This document shows, piece after piece, positions 43,004 to 51,669 of a DNA stretch of 64,000 nucleotides (its first letter is position 1; each line of letters opens with the position of its first letter). The notes under the pieces were generated by a model. That model was given only the letters and a program-made list of their open reading frames with translations. It was not told the origin of the DNA and ran no database searches. Made by a program: the position numbers and the translations under genes. Origin of the DNA: Minisyncoccota bacterium (lineage in GTDB: Bacteria > Patescibacteria > Paceibacteria > UBA9973 > UBA918); contig JAIPIB010000002.1 of NCBI GenBank assembly GCA_021734905.1, positions 1-64,000 on the forward strand. The letters run 5' to 3'.

Positions 43004-43588
43004 ATGGTTACTCGAATTGTTTCTGTTGATTCTGATGAGCGGGGTCTTCTTCACGAACTGGTACTCAAGCAATTTCTCGACGGCGACTGCTATGCGTTCG
43101 CCCTAGCAGTAAGTGAGGGTACTAAATGGCCAATGGTTGGCCTTTTTGAAGGTTCAGTTGCACGTCATGCCTGTATCAAGACTCCCGACGGAATGTTCTT
43201 CGATGCACGCGGCTTCGTTACTAATGAAGACATTGGTGCGCCGTTCGGTCTTTCCACGCCACACAATATGAAATTGGTTTTTCCGAACGATCTTATTCGT
43301 GAAGGTGAGACAAAAGAGCGTGTCACGTGGGCAATTGCACGCGCAAGAACTTTTGCTGAGACACTATGGCCAAATCTCCCGTGGGACACAAGTCACGTTG
43401 ACAAGGTTCGTGGTTTTATTGACGAGCTTGAGATACTTTGCTTGAGGCATGGATTTTACATTAGTGCACAAATCCCTGGCATGCCACCAATGGTAGTGCC
43501 AATCGACGGAAATGAGGATGGGTACACAGCAACACAACTTATTGACGGTAGACAGTACTCGCTCATGCGCAGATTCGTTGGTGAATAA
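43004..43588 (+). CDS. Hypothetical protein with Cys-His-Asp arrangement
   Basis: 194 residues with no family I can name with certainty. GDCYAFALAV (C29), ARHACIKTPDG (H55) and FFDARG (D67) have the order and spacing of a papain/transglutaminase-like triad. Such compact proteins are often seen on mobile DNA. No signal peptide. It has a strong SD and looks richer in G+C than neighbouring genes, which may mean acquisition. Peptidase or deamidase activity is an inference only. Confidence 0.6.
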   Translation: MVTRIVSVDSDERGLLHELVLKQFLDGDCYAFALAVSEGTKWPMVGLFEGSVARHACIKTPDGMFFDARGFVTNEDIGAPFGLSTPHNMKLVFPNDLIREGETKERVTWAIARARTFAETLWPNLPWDTSHVDKVRGFIDELEILCLRHGFYISAQIPGMPPMVVPIDGNEDGYTATQLIDGRQYSLMRRFVGE

Positions 43589-43591
43589 TTA

Positions 43592-43619
43592 GGGCTAGCA
43601 TCGCTAGTCCTGCTTTTTT
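43592..43619 (+). terminator. Terminator before grpE
   Basis: GGGCTAGC/GCTAGTCC 8-bp stem (one G-U), 3-nt loop, then TGCTTTTTT. It runs into the -35 box of the grpE promoter. Confidence 0.8.
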
Positions 43620-43646
43620 GACACAGACAAATTTCAACTGTATAAT
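43618..43646 (+). promoter_or_regulatory. Consensus sigma70 promoter of grpE-dnaK-dnaJ
   Basis: TTGACA, exactly 17 bp, TATAAT: a perfect housekeeping consensus. No CIRCE inverted repeat is visible near it, so HrcA control is not supported. The ATG lies 8 bp after the -10. Confidence 0.85.
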
Positions 43647-43654
43647 GCCACTCT

Positions 43655-44239
43655 ATGGTTCATAAAAAAGAAAAAGATGAAGAAATAGATATGATTTCTG
43701 AAGATGAGACTCTAACAGAAATCGAGGACATAGACGTTGAAACTGAAGACGAATCTTTAAAAGACAAGCTGAGAATCCTTCGCGAAAAGCTCGCTAAAAC
43801 TGAGGAACAAAAGAAGCAATGTCAGGATGACCTTCAGCGCACGAGAGCAGATTTTCTCAATAGCAAACGTAGATTAGAAGAGCAATTAGCCAGAGACAAA
43901 GAGAGGGCCACGGACAAAATTCTCTTTGACCTTCTTGCACTTATAGACAGTTTCGATACAGCAATGATTGACACAAAACTATGGGAATCAATAGATGAGA
44001 AGTGGCGAACAGGAGTAGAAGCAATTCACACAAAACTTCTTTCGATTCTTAAAAGTAATAGTGTTGAGCAGTTTGACCCGACAGGGTTCACCTTTAATCC
44101 AGAGGAACATGAAGCCGTTGGAAGCACACCGATCACCAACAATGCAGATGAAGAAAAAATTATCACCGTGCTTCAAAAAGGCTTCAAGAGAAATGACACT
44201 GTCATCAGACCTGCAAAAGTTATCGTCGGACACAAATAG
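43655..44239 (+). CDS. grpE: Nucleotide exchange factor GrpE
   Basis: 194 residues. An acidic N-terminal region and a long coiled coil (LKDKLRILREKLAKTEEQKK onward) precede the beta-domain with GFTFNPEEHEAVGS, the family signature NP-x-HEAV. It releases ADP from DnaK. It heads the chaperone operon; dnaK follows after 39 bp. Confidence 0.95.
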   Translation: MVHKKEKDEEIDMISEDETLTEIEDIDVETEDESLKDKLRILREKLAKTEEQKKQCQDDLQRTRADFLNSKRRLEEQLARDKERATDKILFDLLALIDSFDTAMIDTKLWESIDEKWRTGVEAIHTKLLSILKSNSVEQFDPTGFTFNPEEHEAVGSTPITNNADEEKIITVLQKGFKRNDTVIRPAKVIVGHK

Positions 44240-44278
44240 CATTTATTATTTTCAATTTTAAATTTTAAAATACAACAT

Positions 44279-46177
44279 ATGGCAAAAATTCTTGGAATTG
44301 ATTTAGGAACAACAAACTCAGCGGTAGCAATTATTGAAGGAGGTGAGCCGGTCATCATCGAGAACGCAGAGGGAAATCGAACAACACCTTCTATCGTGGC
44401 AATCTCTAAAACAGGAGAACGGCTAGTTGGTCAGATTGCAAAACGACAATCAGTGACAAATCCAAAAAATACCATCTACGGTATCAAAAGATTTATGGGT
44501 CATAACTTTGATGAGGATGTTGTCCAGAGTGACAAAAAGATTGTTCCTTACGAAATTCGTAAAGGAACTGATGAAGGTGTCATCATCCATATGGGTGAAA
44601 AAGACTATAGACCGGAGGAAGTTTCTGCAATGATTCTTTCAAAAATTAAGGCGGACGCAGAAGCCAAACTTGGTGAAAAAATAACTGAAGCAGTGATTAC
44701 TGTTCCTGCATACTTTAATGATGCACAGCGGAAAGCAACACAGGATGCAGGGAAAATTGCAGGGCTCGATGTAAAGCGAATCATCAATGAGCCAACGGCA
44801 GCAGCACTTGCTTACGGATTTAATAAGAAAAAGGAAGAGAAAATTGTTGTCTACGACTTTGGAGGTGGAACATTTGATGTTACCGTCCTTGAAGTCGGTG
44901 ATGATGTTATAGAAGTCCAGGCAACAGATGGTGACTCACATATGGGCGGGCGAGATATAGATCAGAAGATTGTTCGTCACCTCATAGGAGAATATAAAAA
45001 ATTGGAAGGAATTGACCTCGGTAGTGACCCTCTTGCGCTTCAACGACTTGATGAAGCTGCTGAAAAGGCAAAACATGAACTCTCAACAGCCGGTGATGCT
45101 GAAATTAATATTCCTTTCATCACCTCAGATGCAAACGGTCCGAAACACCTTCTTCTGACACTGACACGTGCAAAACTTGAGGAATTAGCTTCAGAGTTTG
45201 TTGATCGCTCAATCGAAATTACAAAGCGAGCACTTGAAGCTTCATCAATTAAAAAGGAAGATATCGATGAAATTATTCTTGTTGGTGGACAAACTCGAAT
45301 GCCTCTCATTATTGAGCAGGTCAAAAAACTCTTTGGAAAAGAACCAAACAAATCAGTTAACCCCGATGAGGTAGTTGCACTTGGTGCTGCTATTCAAGCT
45401 GGAATATTCCAAGGTGACATTCATGACATTACACTTGTTGATGTTATTCCACTTTCACTTGGTATTGAAACCATGGGCGGAGTTTCTACAACATTAATTG
45501 AAAAAAATACCCACATTCCAACAAAGCGTGACCAAGTATTCTCAACTGCTGCTGACAACCAAACATCAGTTGAAATTCACATCACACAAGGTGAACGTCC
45601 AATGGCTGCTGACAATAAGTCACTTGGACGATTTATTCTTGATGGTATTCCACCAGCACCACGTGGCATGCCTCAAGTAGAGGTTATCTTTGACGTCGAT
45701 AGTAACGGAGTACTCAATGTTATTGCAAAAGACAAATCTACGGGAAAGGAGCAGAAGATTCGTATCGAAGCCAATTCAGGTCTTACAAAAGAAGATATCG
45801 AAGGTATGAAGCAAGAAGCTGAGGCACATGCTGATGAAGATCTTAAGAAAAAGGAAGTCATTGAAGTTCGTAACCTTGCTGACCAGATTATCTATACTGC
45901 TGAGAAATCTCTTACGGACCACAAAGATGCAATTACAGAGGAAATAAAGACTGCAGTAGAAGAAAAGGTTAAGGCACTTAAGGAGGTGAAAGATGCGTCT
46001 GACGTTGAAGTAATTAAAACAAAAACGCAAGAACTTAGTACTGAAATGCAAAAGATTGGTGAAGCTGTCCAAAAACAAGCACCAAAGGACGGAGAGACAA
46101 AAACTGAATCTGAGGCACCTGAGGAAGAGACTATCCGTGATGCTGAGGTTAATGACGAGGAGAAGAAGTCTGAGTAG
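44279..46177 (+). CDS. dnaK: Molecular chaperone DnaK (Hsp70)
   Basis: 632 residues, full length. The ATPase domain has ILGIDLGTTNSAVAI, INEPTAAALAYGF and VYDFGGGTFDVTVLEVG. The linker and substrate domain contain VTPLSLGIET-like VIPLSLGIETMGG, and an acidic C-terminal tail follows. It works with GrpE and DnaJ encoded next to it. Confidence 0.98.
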   Translation: MAKILGIDLGTTNSAVAIIEGGEPVIIENAEGNRTTPSIVAISKTGERLVGQIAKRQSVTNPKNTIYGIKRFMGHNFDEDVVQSDKKIVPYEIRKGTDEGVIIHMGEKDYRPEEVSAMILSKIKADAEAKLGEKITEAVITVPAYFNDAQRKATQDAGKIAGLDVKRIINEPTAAALAYGFNKKKEEKIVVYDFGGGTFDVTVLEVGDDVIEVQATDGDSHMGGRDIDQKIVRHLIGEYKKLEGIDLGSDPLALQRLDEAAEKAKHELSTAGDAEINIPFITSDANGPKHLLLTLTRAKLEELASEFVDRSIEITKRALEASSIKKEDIDEIILVGGQTRMPLIIEQVKKLFGKEPNKSVNPDEVVALGAAIQAGIFQGDIHDITLVDVIPLSLGIETMGGVSTTLIEKNTHIPTKRDQVFSTAADNQTSVEIHITQGERPMAADNKSLGRFILDGIPPAPRGMPQVEVIFDVDSNGVLNVIAKDKSTGKEQKIRIEANSGLTKEDIEGMKQEAEAHADEDLKKKEVIEVRNLADQIIYTAEKSLTDHKDAITEEIKTAVEEKVKALKEVKDASDVEVIKTKTQELSTEMQKIGEAVQKQAPKDGETKTESEAPEEETIRDAEVNDEEKKSE

Positions 46178-46222
46178 TAGAGCTAGAGAGAAATATCAAC
46201 CAGGCGTATAACTAACTGATCT

Positions 46223-47290
46223 ATGAAAAACTACTACGAAATACTTGGAATACAAAAGACAGCATCGAAAGATGAGGTAAAAAAAGCATTTCGTAAATTA
46301 GCTTCAAAATACCACCCCGATAAAAAAACAGGCGACGAGGCTAAGTTCAAAGAAATCAGTGAGGCGTACTCAACGCTCAGTGACGATAAGAAACGCGCTG
46401 AGTACGACACGTACGGACGTTCTTATGCAGGCGGAGGAGCTCAAAATGCCCAATGGGGAGGTTTTCAAGGTGGTTTTCAGGGCGGTGGAGCTGAATTCGA
46501 CCTAAACGATATATTTGAGAATTTTGGCGATATCTTTGGAGGTGGTGGACATGGGGGTGGCGGACGCAGTATGCGCGGTAATGACATCTCAGTTGATATT
46601 GAGCTTGGATTCAAGGATGCAATCTTCGGAACGAAGCGATCATTGAAGCTTACGAAGAATAATACCTGCTCAACATGCACCGGAACTGGAGCAAAACCAA
46701 ATACAGAAACGACTACCTGCAGTACCTGTAACGGGAATGGAAAAGTCCGTGAAACAAGGCAAAGTATTCTTGGTCAATTTGCAACAGTTCGAGAATGTTC
46801 TGTCTGTATGGGTACAGGAAAGATTCCAAAAGAAAAATGTACTGACTGTGGAGGGGTTGGTATTAAGCGATCTGAAGATACTGTCGACATTGCAATTCCT
46901 GCTGGCATCGAGCCAGGGGAGATGATTCGCATGACTGGACGTGGGGAAGGGATACGCGGTGGAACTCCTGGAGATCTCTACATCAAGATACATGTGCAGC
47001 GCCACCCTACCATTCATCGAAGTGGCGACAATCTTGAGAGCACTCTTCGTGTAAAACTTTCAGATGCTTTACTTGGCGGCACCTACGGGGTTGAAACACT
47101 TGACGGGGTAATAGATATTAAAATTCCGGAAGGAGTAAAACATGGAGAAGTGTTAAGAATCAAAGGAAAGGGCGTTCCATCGCGATCATCTCGAGGCGAT
47201 TTCCATGTCAAAATTTCTATAGACATCCCTCAGAAACTTTCCCGAACAGCAAAAAAACTTATCGAAGAGCTTAGAAAAGAGGGTATTTAA
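46223..47290 (+). CDS. dnaJ: Chaperone DnaJ (Hsp40)
   Basis: 355 residues. The J domain carries the HPD motif in YHPDKKTGDE, a Gly/Phe-rich linker (about 70-115) follows, and four CxxCxGxG-type zinc repeats run from NTCSTCTGTG to KCTDCGGVG. C-terminal substrate domains are complete. It stimulates DnaK ATPase activity. A long terminator closes the operon. Confidence 0.97.
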   Translation: MKNYYEILGIQKTASKDEVKKAFRKLASKYHPDKKTGDEAKFKEISEAYSTLSDDKKRAEYDTYGRSYAGGGAQNAQWGGFQGGFQGGGAEFDLNDIFENFGDIFGGGGHGGGGRSMRGNDISVDIELGFKDAIFGTKRSLKLTKNNTCSTCTGTGAKPNTETTTCSTCNGNGKVRETRQSILGQFATVRECSVCMGTGKIPKEKCTDCGGVGIKRSEDTVDIAIPAGIEPGEMIRMTGRGEGIRGGTPGDLYIKIHVQRHPTIHRSGDNLESTLRVKLSDALLGGTYGVETLDGVIDIKIPEGVKHGEVLRIKGKGVPSRSSRGDFHVKISIDIPQKLSRTAKKLIEELRKEGI

Positions 47291-47300
47291 TTTTAAAATT

Positions 47301-47341
47301 AAGCAAAACCCCCGATGACTCCGTCACCGGGGGTTTTGCTT
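47301..47341 (+). terminator. Terminator after dnaJ
   Basis: AAGCAAAACCCCCG pairs with its complement over 14 bp; a further 4-bp stem (TGAC/GTCA) forms inside after one mismatch. The 3' arm is T-rich. Confidence 0.88.
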
Positions 47342-47398
47342 TGTCTAGACAAACTTGAGTTACCACCAAGTACTACTCCAAACTATAAAAAATAGGCA

Positions 47399-47404
47399 TA
47401 TAAT
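47399..47404 (+). promoter_or_regulatory. -10 element of a predicted leaderless promoter
   Basis: TATAAT ends 6 bp before the ATG at 47411. Confidence 0.65.
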
Positions 47405-47410
47405 GTGTAC

Positions 47411-47890
47411 ATGGATACAGCTGGAATTGTGACACTTCTCCAAGAGTCAATTTTTATGATTGTTGTCTTTTCAACTTTTCTTATATATGGCATGGCGAAG
47501 GGAAGATACGCACTCATCAATGTACTTTTTGCACTTTACCTCGCACTCCTCATATCAATCAAGTTTCCATACTATAATCAAATTGTGCAGGGGACAGGGG
47601 ACAGTAGTGCCGTTGCAAAGATTCTTTTATTTATTAGTTTTTTCCTCGTAGGAATTATTCTATTTAGACGACACATACCTGGCGACGACTATGAAGCAGC
47701 CTTTCATAAAATCGGCAAGAAAGTTCTTCTTGCAGTAATGGCTACTGTGCTTGTTATGATTTTTAGTTTCCATGCTCTACCGGTAACAGAAATAATCACC
47801 CCCGGCACACCAATTCAGGCACTATTTGCCTCACAAGAAAACTTCTTCTGGTGGCTCATCCTCCCACTTGCTGTTCTTTTCTTCGTGTAA
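47411..47890 (+). CDS. Uncharacterised membrane protein (159 aa)
   Basis: Hydrophobic segments lie near residues 8-27, 33-50, 70-86, 105-123 and 140-158, with a positively charged loop (RRHIPGDDYEAAFHKIGKK) before the fourth. The overall pattern recalls colicin V production-type or other small polytopic proteins, but I cannot assign a family. It starts at 47411 by promoter geometry. The CofE-like gene follows after 7 bp, so they are probably cotranscribed. Confidence 0.6.
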   Translation: MDTAGIVTLLQESIFMIVVFSTFLIYGMAKGRYALINVLFALYLALLISIKFPYYNQIVQGTGDSSAVAKILLFISFFLVGIILFRRHIPGDDYEAAFHKIGKKVLLAVMATVLVMIFSFHALPVTEIITPGTPIQALFASQENFFWWLILPLAVLFFV

Positions 47891-47897
47891 AACCTAT

Positions 47898-48623
47898 ATG
47901 CAGATCAAGCCAATTAAAACATCAATTCACTGTATCAGTGATGATTTATTTTCCTTCATAGTTTCACATGTTAAAAGACTTGATGATGGGGAAATACTCG
48001 TCGTAACATCAAAAATAGTAGCTCTCTCACAAGGAAATATTATTTCGCACGACATGTATACCGAATATCTTAAAAATGTTTCAATGCAGTCTATTCAAAC
48101 TCCGTGGGCAACGTTCACTCACACAAATGAGGGTTGGTGCATCAATGCGGGCATTGATGAATCGAATGCACAAGATAGCCTCATCACACTTCCAAAAAAA
48201 CCATTTGAATGCGCGCATGCTCTCCTTAAAAAACTCAAGAGACATTATGGTCTAAAAAACCTTGGTCTTATTATTACAGACACACGAAGTGTACCACTTC
48301 GTGTTGGTACTATTGGACGAACCATTGGCTGTGCAGGATTTCATCCCTTCAAAAGTTATATTGGCAAGAAAGACCTTTTCGGAAGAAAAAGCCGAGTAAC
48401 GATAAGTAATGTTGCTGATGCCCTTGCGGCAGGTGCCGTTCTTGTCATGGGCGAAGGTAATGAACAAACACCTCTCGCTGTCATACAAAATGCTCCAATA
48501 ACCTTCACTCAATCAAAATTAAAAAATGAGGAAACACGTCTTTTCCTTCTCCCCAAAGATGACATCTTTACATATCTATACAAAAACGCTTCGGTAGAGC
48601 CTCACAAACATCCCAAGAAGTAA
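47898..48623 (+). CDS. Coenzyme F420-0:L-glutamate ligase-like protein (CofE family)
   Basis: 241 residues. ILVVTSKIVALSQGNII, NAGIDESNA, ITDTRSVPLRVGTIG, IGCAGFHPF and ISNVADALAAGAVLVMGEG follow the CofE/FbiB order. In F420-producing organisms this enzyme adds glutamate to F420-0; no F420 genes are in the window and this lineage is not known to make it, so another carboxylate substrate is likely. The start at 47898 matches homology. The 3' end overlaps the convergent 5-FCL-like gene by 56 nt. Confidence 0.8.
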   Translation: MQIKPIKTSIHCISDDLFSFIVSHVKRLDDGEILVVTSKIVALSQGNIISHDMYTEYLKNVSMQSIQTPWATFTHTNEGWCINAGIDESNAQDSLITLPKKPFECAHALLKKLKRHYGLKNLGLIITDTRSVPLRVGTIGRTIGCAGFHPFKSYIGKKDLFGRKSRVTISNVADALAAGAVLVMGEGNEQTPLAVIQNAPITFTQSKLKNEETRLFLLPKDDIFTYLYKNASVEPHKHPKK

Positions 48624-49029
48624 GTTTGGGTTTGTAGATGAAGATATAATCAACTTGCTCATCCCAAGGCTGTCTTTTAAGCACTTCACCAGATTTAAAT
48701 GACATTGGTGTAGCAACACCAATGCGAAGCCAACCCTTTGGTATACGAGAAAGGAATCTGTCATACCACCCACCACCACGCCCATGTCGCGTGCCTGATG
48801 AATCAAATGCAGTACCGGGCACAAGCACACACATTCGTCTTCCTTTGGCAAATTTTATACAGGTATCCGCCCACTCAATTGGATCAATATGAGAATCGTT
48901 GGGTGTAACAATACTGTCCTCACTACGGTATAGCATAGAAAGAGGCAATAAATCTGGCTCATTGAAAAACGGCACATAGAGTACTACACCGTGACAAAGG
49001 GAAATCTCTGGTATTGATTCAAGTATCAT
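48568..49029 (-). CDS. 5-formyltetrahydrofolate cyclo-ligase-like protein, N-terminally short
   Basis: 153 residues against about 190 in the family. The C-terminal VLVPGTAFDSSGTRHGRGGGWYDRF block and the final WDEQVDYIF are diagnostic of 5-FCL. The N-terminal basic helix that contacts ATP is missing. A longer reading from 49080 would translate through the terminator of the neighbouring gene and adds nothing homologous, so the start at 49029 is preferred. Activity is uncertain. Confidence 0.75.
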   Translation of the reverse strand: MILESIPEISLCHGVVLYVPFFNEPDLLPLSMLYRSEDSIVTPNDSHIDPIEWADTCIKFAKGRRMCVLVPGTAFDSSGTRHGRGGGWYDRFLSRIPKGWLRIGVATPMSFKSGEVLKRQPWDEQVDYIFIYKPKLTSWDVCEALPKRFCIDM

Positions 49030-49043
49030 ATTAATAACTATAT

Positions 49044-49073
49044 AAAAAAATGCCGAGGTTGAGAACCTCGGCA
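49044..49073 (-). terminator. Terminator of the ATP-grasp gene
   Basis: TGCCGAGGTT/AACCTCGGCA 10-bp stem, 3-nt loop and seven T on the minus strand. Confidence 0.88.
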
Positions 49074-49091
49074 AACTCAAACACTGACTCC

Positions 49092-50102
49092 TTAGACGTC
49101 GAGACTCTTAAGTACTTTCGAGTAAAGCTGTTCGACTATCTTCTGCTGGTCAATTCCATTGCGTGAGTAGTGGTCGAGTCCTGGTGCGGCGTTTATTTCG
49201 AGTACCCAATACTGCTTTGACTCTTCAGTGATATCACCACAGATCATGAGGTCAACTCCACAAAGACGGAGGCCCATGTCCCGAGTCAGTGACACCGCGA
49301 GTGCTCGATACGTAGGATGCACGACACTTGTGACATCGACAGCCTCACCACCGGAAGAGAGATTTGCATTGTCGAGGAGGAACACCTTCCTGCCCTTCGC
49401 GACAACACTCTCGAACGTACAACCATCTCGCGCGAGCTTTTCCTTAATGCGTGGATCATCGAGCACAATTTGCGTATCACGCCCCATTCGCGAAAATGAA
49501 CGTTGCTTCCTGAGGAGAAGCTCGCGTACAGTCCTCTTTCCATCACCTACAACAGAAAGCGGGATACGCTCGTACGCTGAAATGACGTCTCCGTCGAGCA
49601 CCACGATGCGGTAGTCTTTGCCAAAGACAGGGTTCTGCACAAGCACGATGCGATCGTTCTTGAAGACTGCGCGTACCGCACGGTAAAACGCACGTTTTGT
49701 GTGCACGAGTGCCACATCAGTCCCTTGGCTTCCACTGTTTGGCTTCACAATGACCGGAAGACCAAGCTTCTGGGCATGAGCATACGCCTCATCAATGCCA
49801 CGCCGCCTCGCATGAATTGCCTTACACCAGTCATCACGGAAGAACGTCTTGCTTCCCGGAACAACTGGATAGCCCAGTTTGACCATAAAAAAGTTCGCAT
49901 AATCCTTGTCTTTCGCAACATCCGATGCGCCTACTGGATTGAGGTCAAGCGTGTTGTACCTGAAATACGTCCGCCTTCCACTCTTAAAGGTGATCTGCCC
50001 TACGATACGCCACTCTGGTTCGAGGAGTACCTTCGCCCCAATCTTTGGGGCAATTTTTTGGAGCATTTCCCCAAGTACAAGTGATTCGCTTTTCTTTTTC
50101 AT
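49092..50102 (-). CDS. ATP-grasp protein related to cyanophycin synthetase
   Basis: 336 residues. VIVKPNSGSQGTDVALV is the ATP-binding loop; KDYRIVVLDGDVISAYERIP, VVGDGKRTVRELL, NLSSGGEAVDVTS and VLEINAAPGLDHYS follow the order of the C-terminal ATP-grasp region of cyanophycin synthetases and related peptide ligases. The other cyanophycin synthetase domains (N-terminal and Mur-ligase) are absent. It may add amino acids to a peptide or small acid. SD AGGAG precedes the start, and the gene looks clearly richer in G+C than neighbours, suggesting transfer. Confidence 0.78.
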   Translation of the reverse strand: MKKKSESLVLGEMLQKIAPKIGAKVLLEPEWRIVGQITFKSGRRTYFRYNTLDLNPVGASDVAKDKDYANFFMVKLGYPVVPGSKTFFRDDWCKAIHARRRGIDEAYAHAQKLGLPVIVKPNSGSQGTDVALVHTKRAFYRAVRAVFKNDRIVLVQNPVFGKDYRIVVLDGDVISAYERIPLSVVGDGKRTVRELLLRKQRSFSRMGRDTQIVLDDPRIKEKLARDGCTFESVVAKGRKVFLLDNANLSSGGEAVDVTSVVHPTYRALAVSLTRDMGLRLCGVDLMICGDITEESKQYWVLEINAAPGLDHYSRNGIDQQKIVEQLYSKVLKSLDV

Positions 50103-50207
50103 GATTTCTCCTGAGATTGTTGATTGTTGGGTGAGTTAGATTTGTGAACAGACTCTTTCTGCATGTAAAATGCCATAAAATATAAATTTAGTCAACTGCA
50201 CCGTAAT

Positions 50208-50246
50208 GTTTCAATACCTTTGCAACACTAAGTTGTATATTGAAAC
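50208..50246 (+). repeat. Inverted repeat just upstream of the RhuM-Fic pseudogene
   Basis: GTTTCAATA at 50208-50216 is mirrored by TATTGAAAC at 50238-50246, with a nested CAAC/GTTG. It ends 2 bp before the old start codon (50249) and could be an operator or a translation-blocking hairpin of an autoregulated toxin-type gene. Confidence 0.6.
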
Positions 50247-50248
50247 AT

Positions 50249-50967
50249 ATGGCAAAAAACAACTTCAAAAGACTTAGTTATCTACCAGACAAAATCTGGT
50301 GCTCTTGAACTGCGTGGGGATTTTGAGAAGGAAACAATTTGGGCCAGCCTCGATCAAATCGCAGGAGTTTTTGGTCGGAATAAGTCAGTAATTTCAAGAC
50401 ACCTTAAAAACATTTTTTTGGAGGGCAAATTAGATCGCAACTCAGTTGTTGCAAAAAATGCAACAACTGCCAGTGATGGGAAAACTTATCAAGGAGTTTG
50501 CTTCAACGTGGGTTTCCCTTGATGTATATGATAAGGAAGAGTTTGAACTGAAAGGAATCACAAAGAAGAAAGTATCACTCGTAAGCAGTGACCTTTTGTC
50601 TGCAATCGGTGATTTGAGAAAGGAATTAGTGAAGAAGAAGGAAGCAACTGAGATGTTTGCATCTGAACGTAGGGAAGGGAATATTGAAGGTATTGTCGGA
50701 AATGTCATGCAGTCATTCGGAGGTAAGGCAATGTATCCCACAGTTGAAGAGAAGGCCGCTCACCTGCTCTACTTCATGGTAAAGAACCACCCATTCACCG
50801 ATGGCAACAAGCGTTCAGGAGCATTTGCATTCATCTGGTTTCTCAGGAAGACCGGTGCGAAGTGAAGTAGACAAATCAATCCTCCTGCTCTCACACTCCT
50901 CATTGCAGAAAGCGACCCATCAAAGAAAGATCAAATGGTCGCCCTCGTAACCCAAATGCTACGGTAG
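50249..50967 (+). pseudogene. RhuM/Fic-Doc family gene, broken in at least three places
   Basis: Three frames carry consecutive parts of one family. The ATG at 50249 is out of frame by one base in an A6 run; removing one A joins it to LVIYQTKSGALELRGDFEKE and the FGRNKSVISRHLKNIF helix-turn-helix, in the frame read from about 50253. That frame ends near 50495. The Fic part continues in the next frame with YPTVEEKAAHLLYFMVK and HPFTDGNKRSGA (Fic core HPFxxGN), with family sequence missing in between. A TGA at 50863 then interrupts the final INPPALTLLIAESDPSKK. Fic proteins AMPylate or phosphorylate targets and often act as toxins. Confidence 0.82.
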
Positions 50968-50976
50968 TATCGCTCT

Positions 50977-51013
50977 GAGGCGTGTTGTCTTCGGCAAGAC
51001 GCCTCTCTTCTTT
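50977..51013 (+). terminator. Terminator after the pseudogene
   Basis: GAGGCGT/ACGCCTC outer stem with an inner TTGTC/GGCAA stem and TTC loop, then TCTTCTTTT. Confidence 0.75.
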
Positions 51014-51031
51014 TATACTTTAGAGAGAATT

Positions 51032-51649
51032 ATGAAAACTGAATTTAATAAGAAAATACTACTTAAGTACGTTCCCATATACGATGCAAATTTGTCTCTT
51101 GCATCAGGTGTCACGCTATCAGACGCTGAAATTTCTGAAGGATATGAATACTGCACACTCTTTGAAAAAGAGTGGAATTCTGTTGCTCAAGTTCTTGAAT
51201 ATTACACCTCATTAGGATTCAATCTCCCTAATCAGACTCCTGCGTATCTAACTCATCCGAGGGGAACCTTTACTCCATTTTCTGACCCCCTTACTCTTCA
51301 TATAAAGGAGGACAAGGATGATGTTTTGGCGACACTGATTCATGAGTATTGCCATGTACTTTTTCTATATCACAAGAACGATATTTTGTCAGACAAAATC
51401 TGGAACGCGGTACAAAAAGCATTCCCAACCGAAGATTTTGGTACTCAAGATCACATCACGATAAACAAGCTCGCCGAAGGCGGTTTGTATTATTTATGGG
51501 GAAGGGAGAAGACAGATGCGATTCTCTCGAAGGAGAGAGCCATGCCTGGTCTCGAGCGAGCGTGGAAAATACTAGATTCAGCTGAATTAAGGAATACCAA
51601 CCCTGTTGAAGCAATACTTGAGCTTTGCGCCCAACAGTCTGGAAAATAA
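51032..51649 (+). CDS. Putative zinc metallopeptidase (HExxH)
   Basis: 205 residues, no family recognised beyond the zincin signature H104-E-Y-C-H108 in TLIHEYCHVLF. A candidate third ligand is the Glu in LAEGGLYYLWGRE about 45 residues later, as in gluzincins. No signal peptide, so probably cytoplasmic. It precedes the M14-like gene by 20 bp. TATACT at 51014-51019 is a possible -10. Confidence 0.6.
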   Translation: MKTEFNKKILLKYVPIYDANLSLASGVTLSDAEISEGYEYCTLFEKEWNSVAQVLEYYTSLGFNLPNQTPAYLTHPRGTFTPFSDPLTLHIKEDKDDVLATLIHEYCHVLFLYHKNDILSDKIWNAVQKAFPTEDFGTQDHITINKLAEGGLYYLWGREKTDAILSKERAMPGLERAWKILDSAELRNTNPVEAILELCAQQSGK

Positions 51650-51669
51650 TTCAGCAACAATCTGAATAC

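Noticed and set aside
43618..43655. HrcA/CIRCE control of grpE-dnaK-dnaJ
   Set aside because: No TTAGCACTC inverted repeat is present near the promoter.
50863..50865. UGA recoded as sense codon
   Set aside because: UGA ends several intact genes (for example 3837 and 15815), and the gene containing this TGA is broken elsewhere too.
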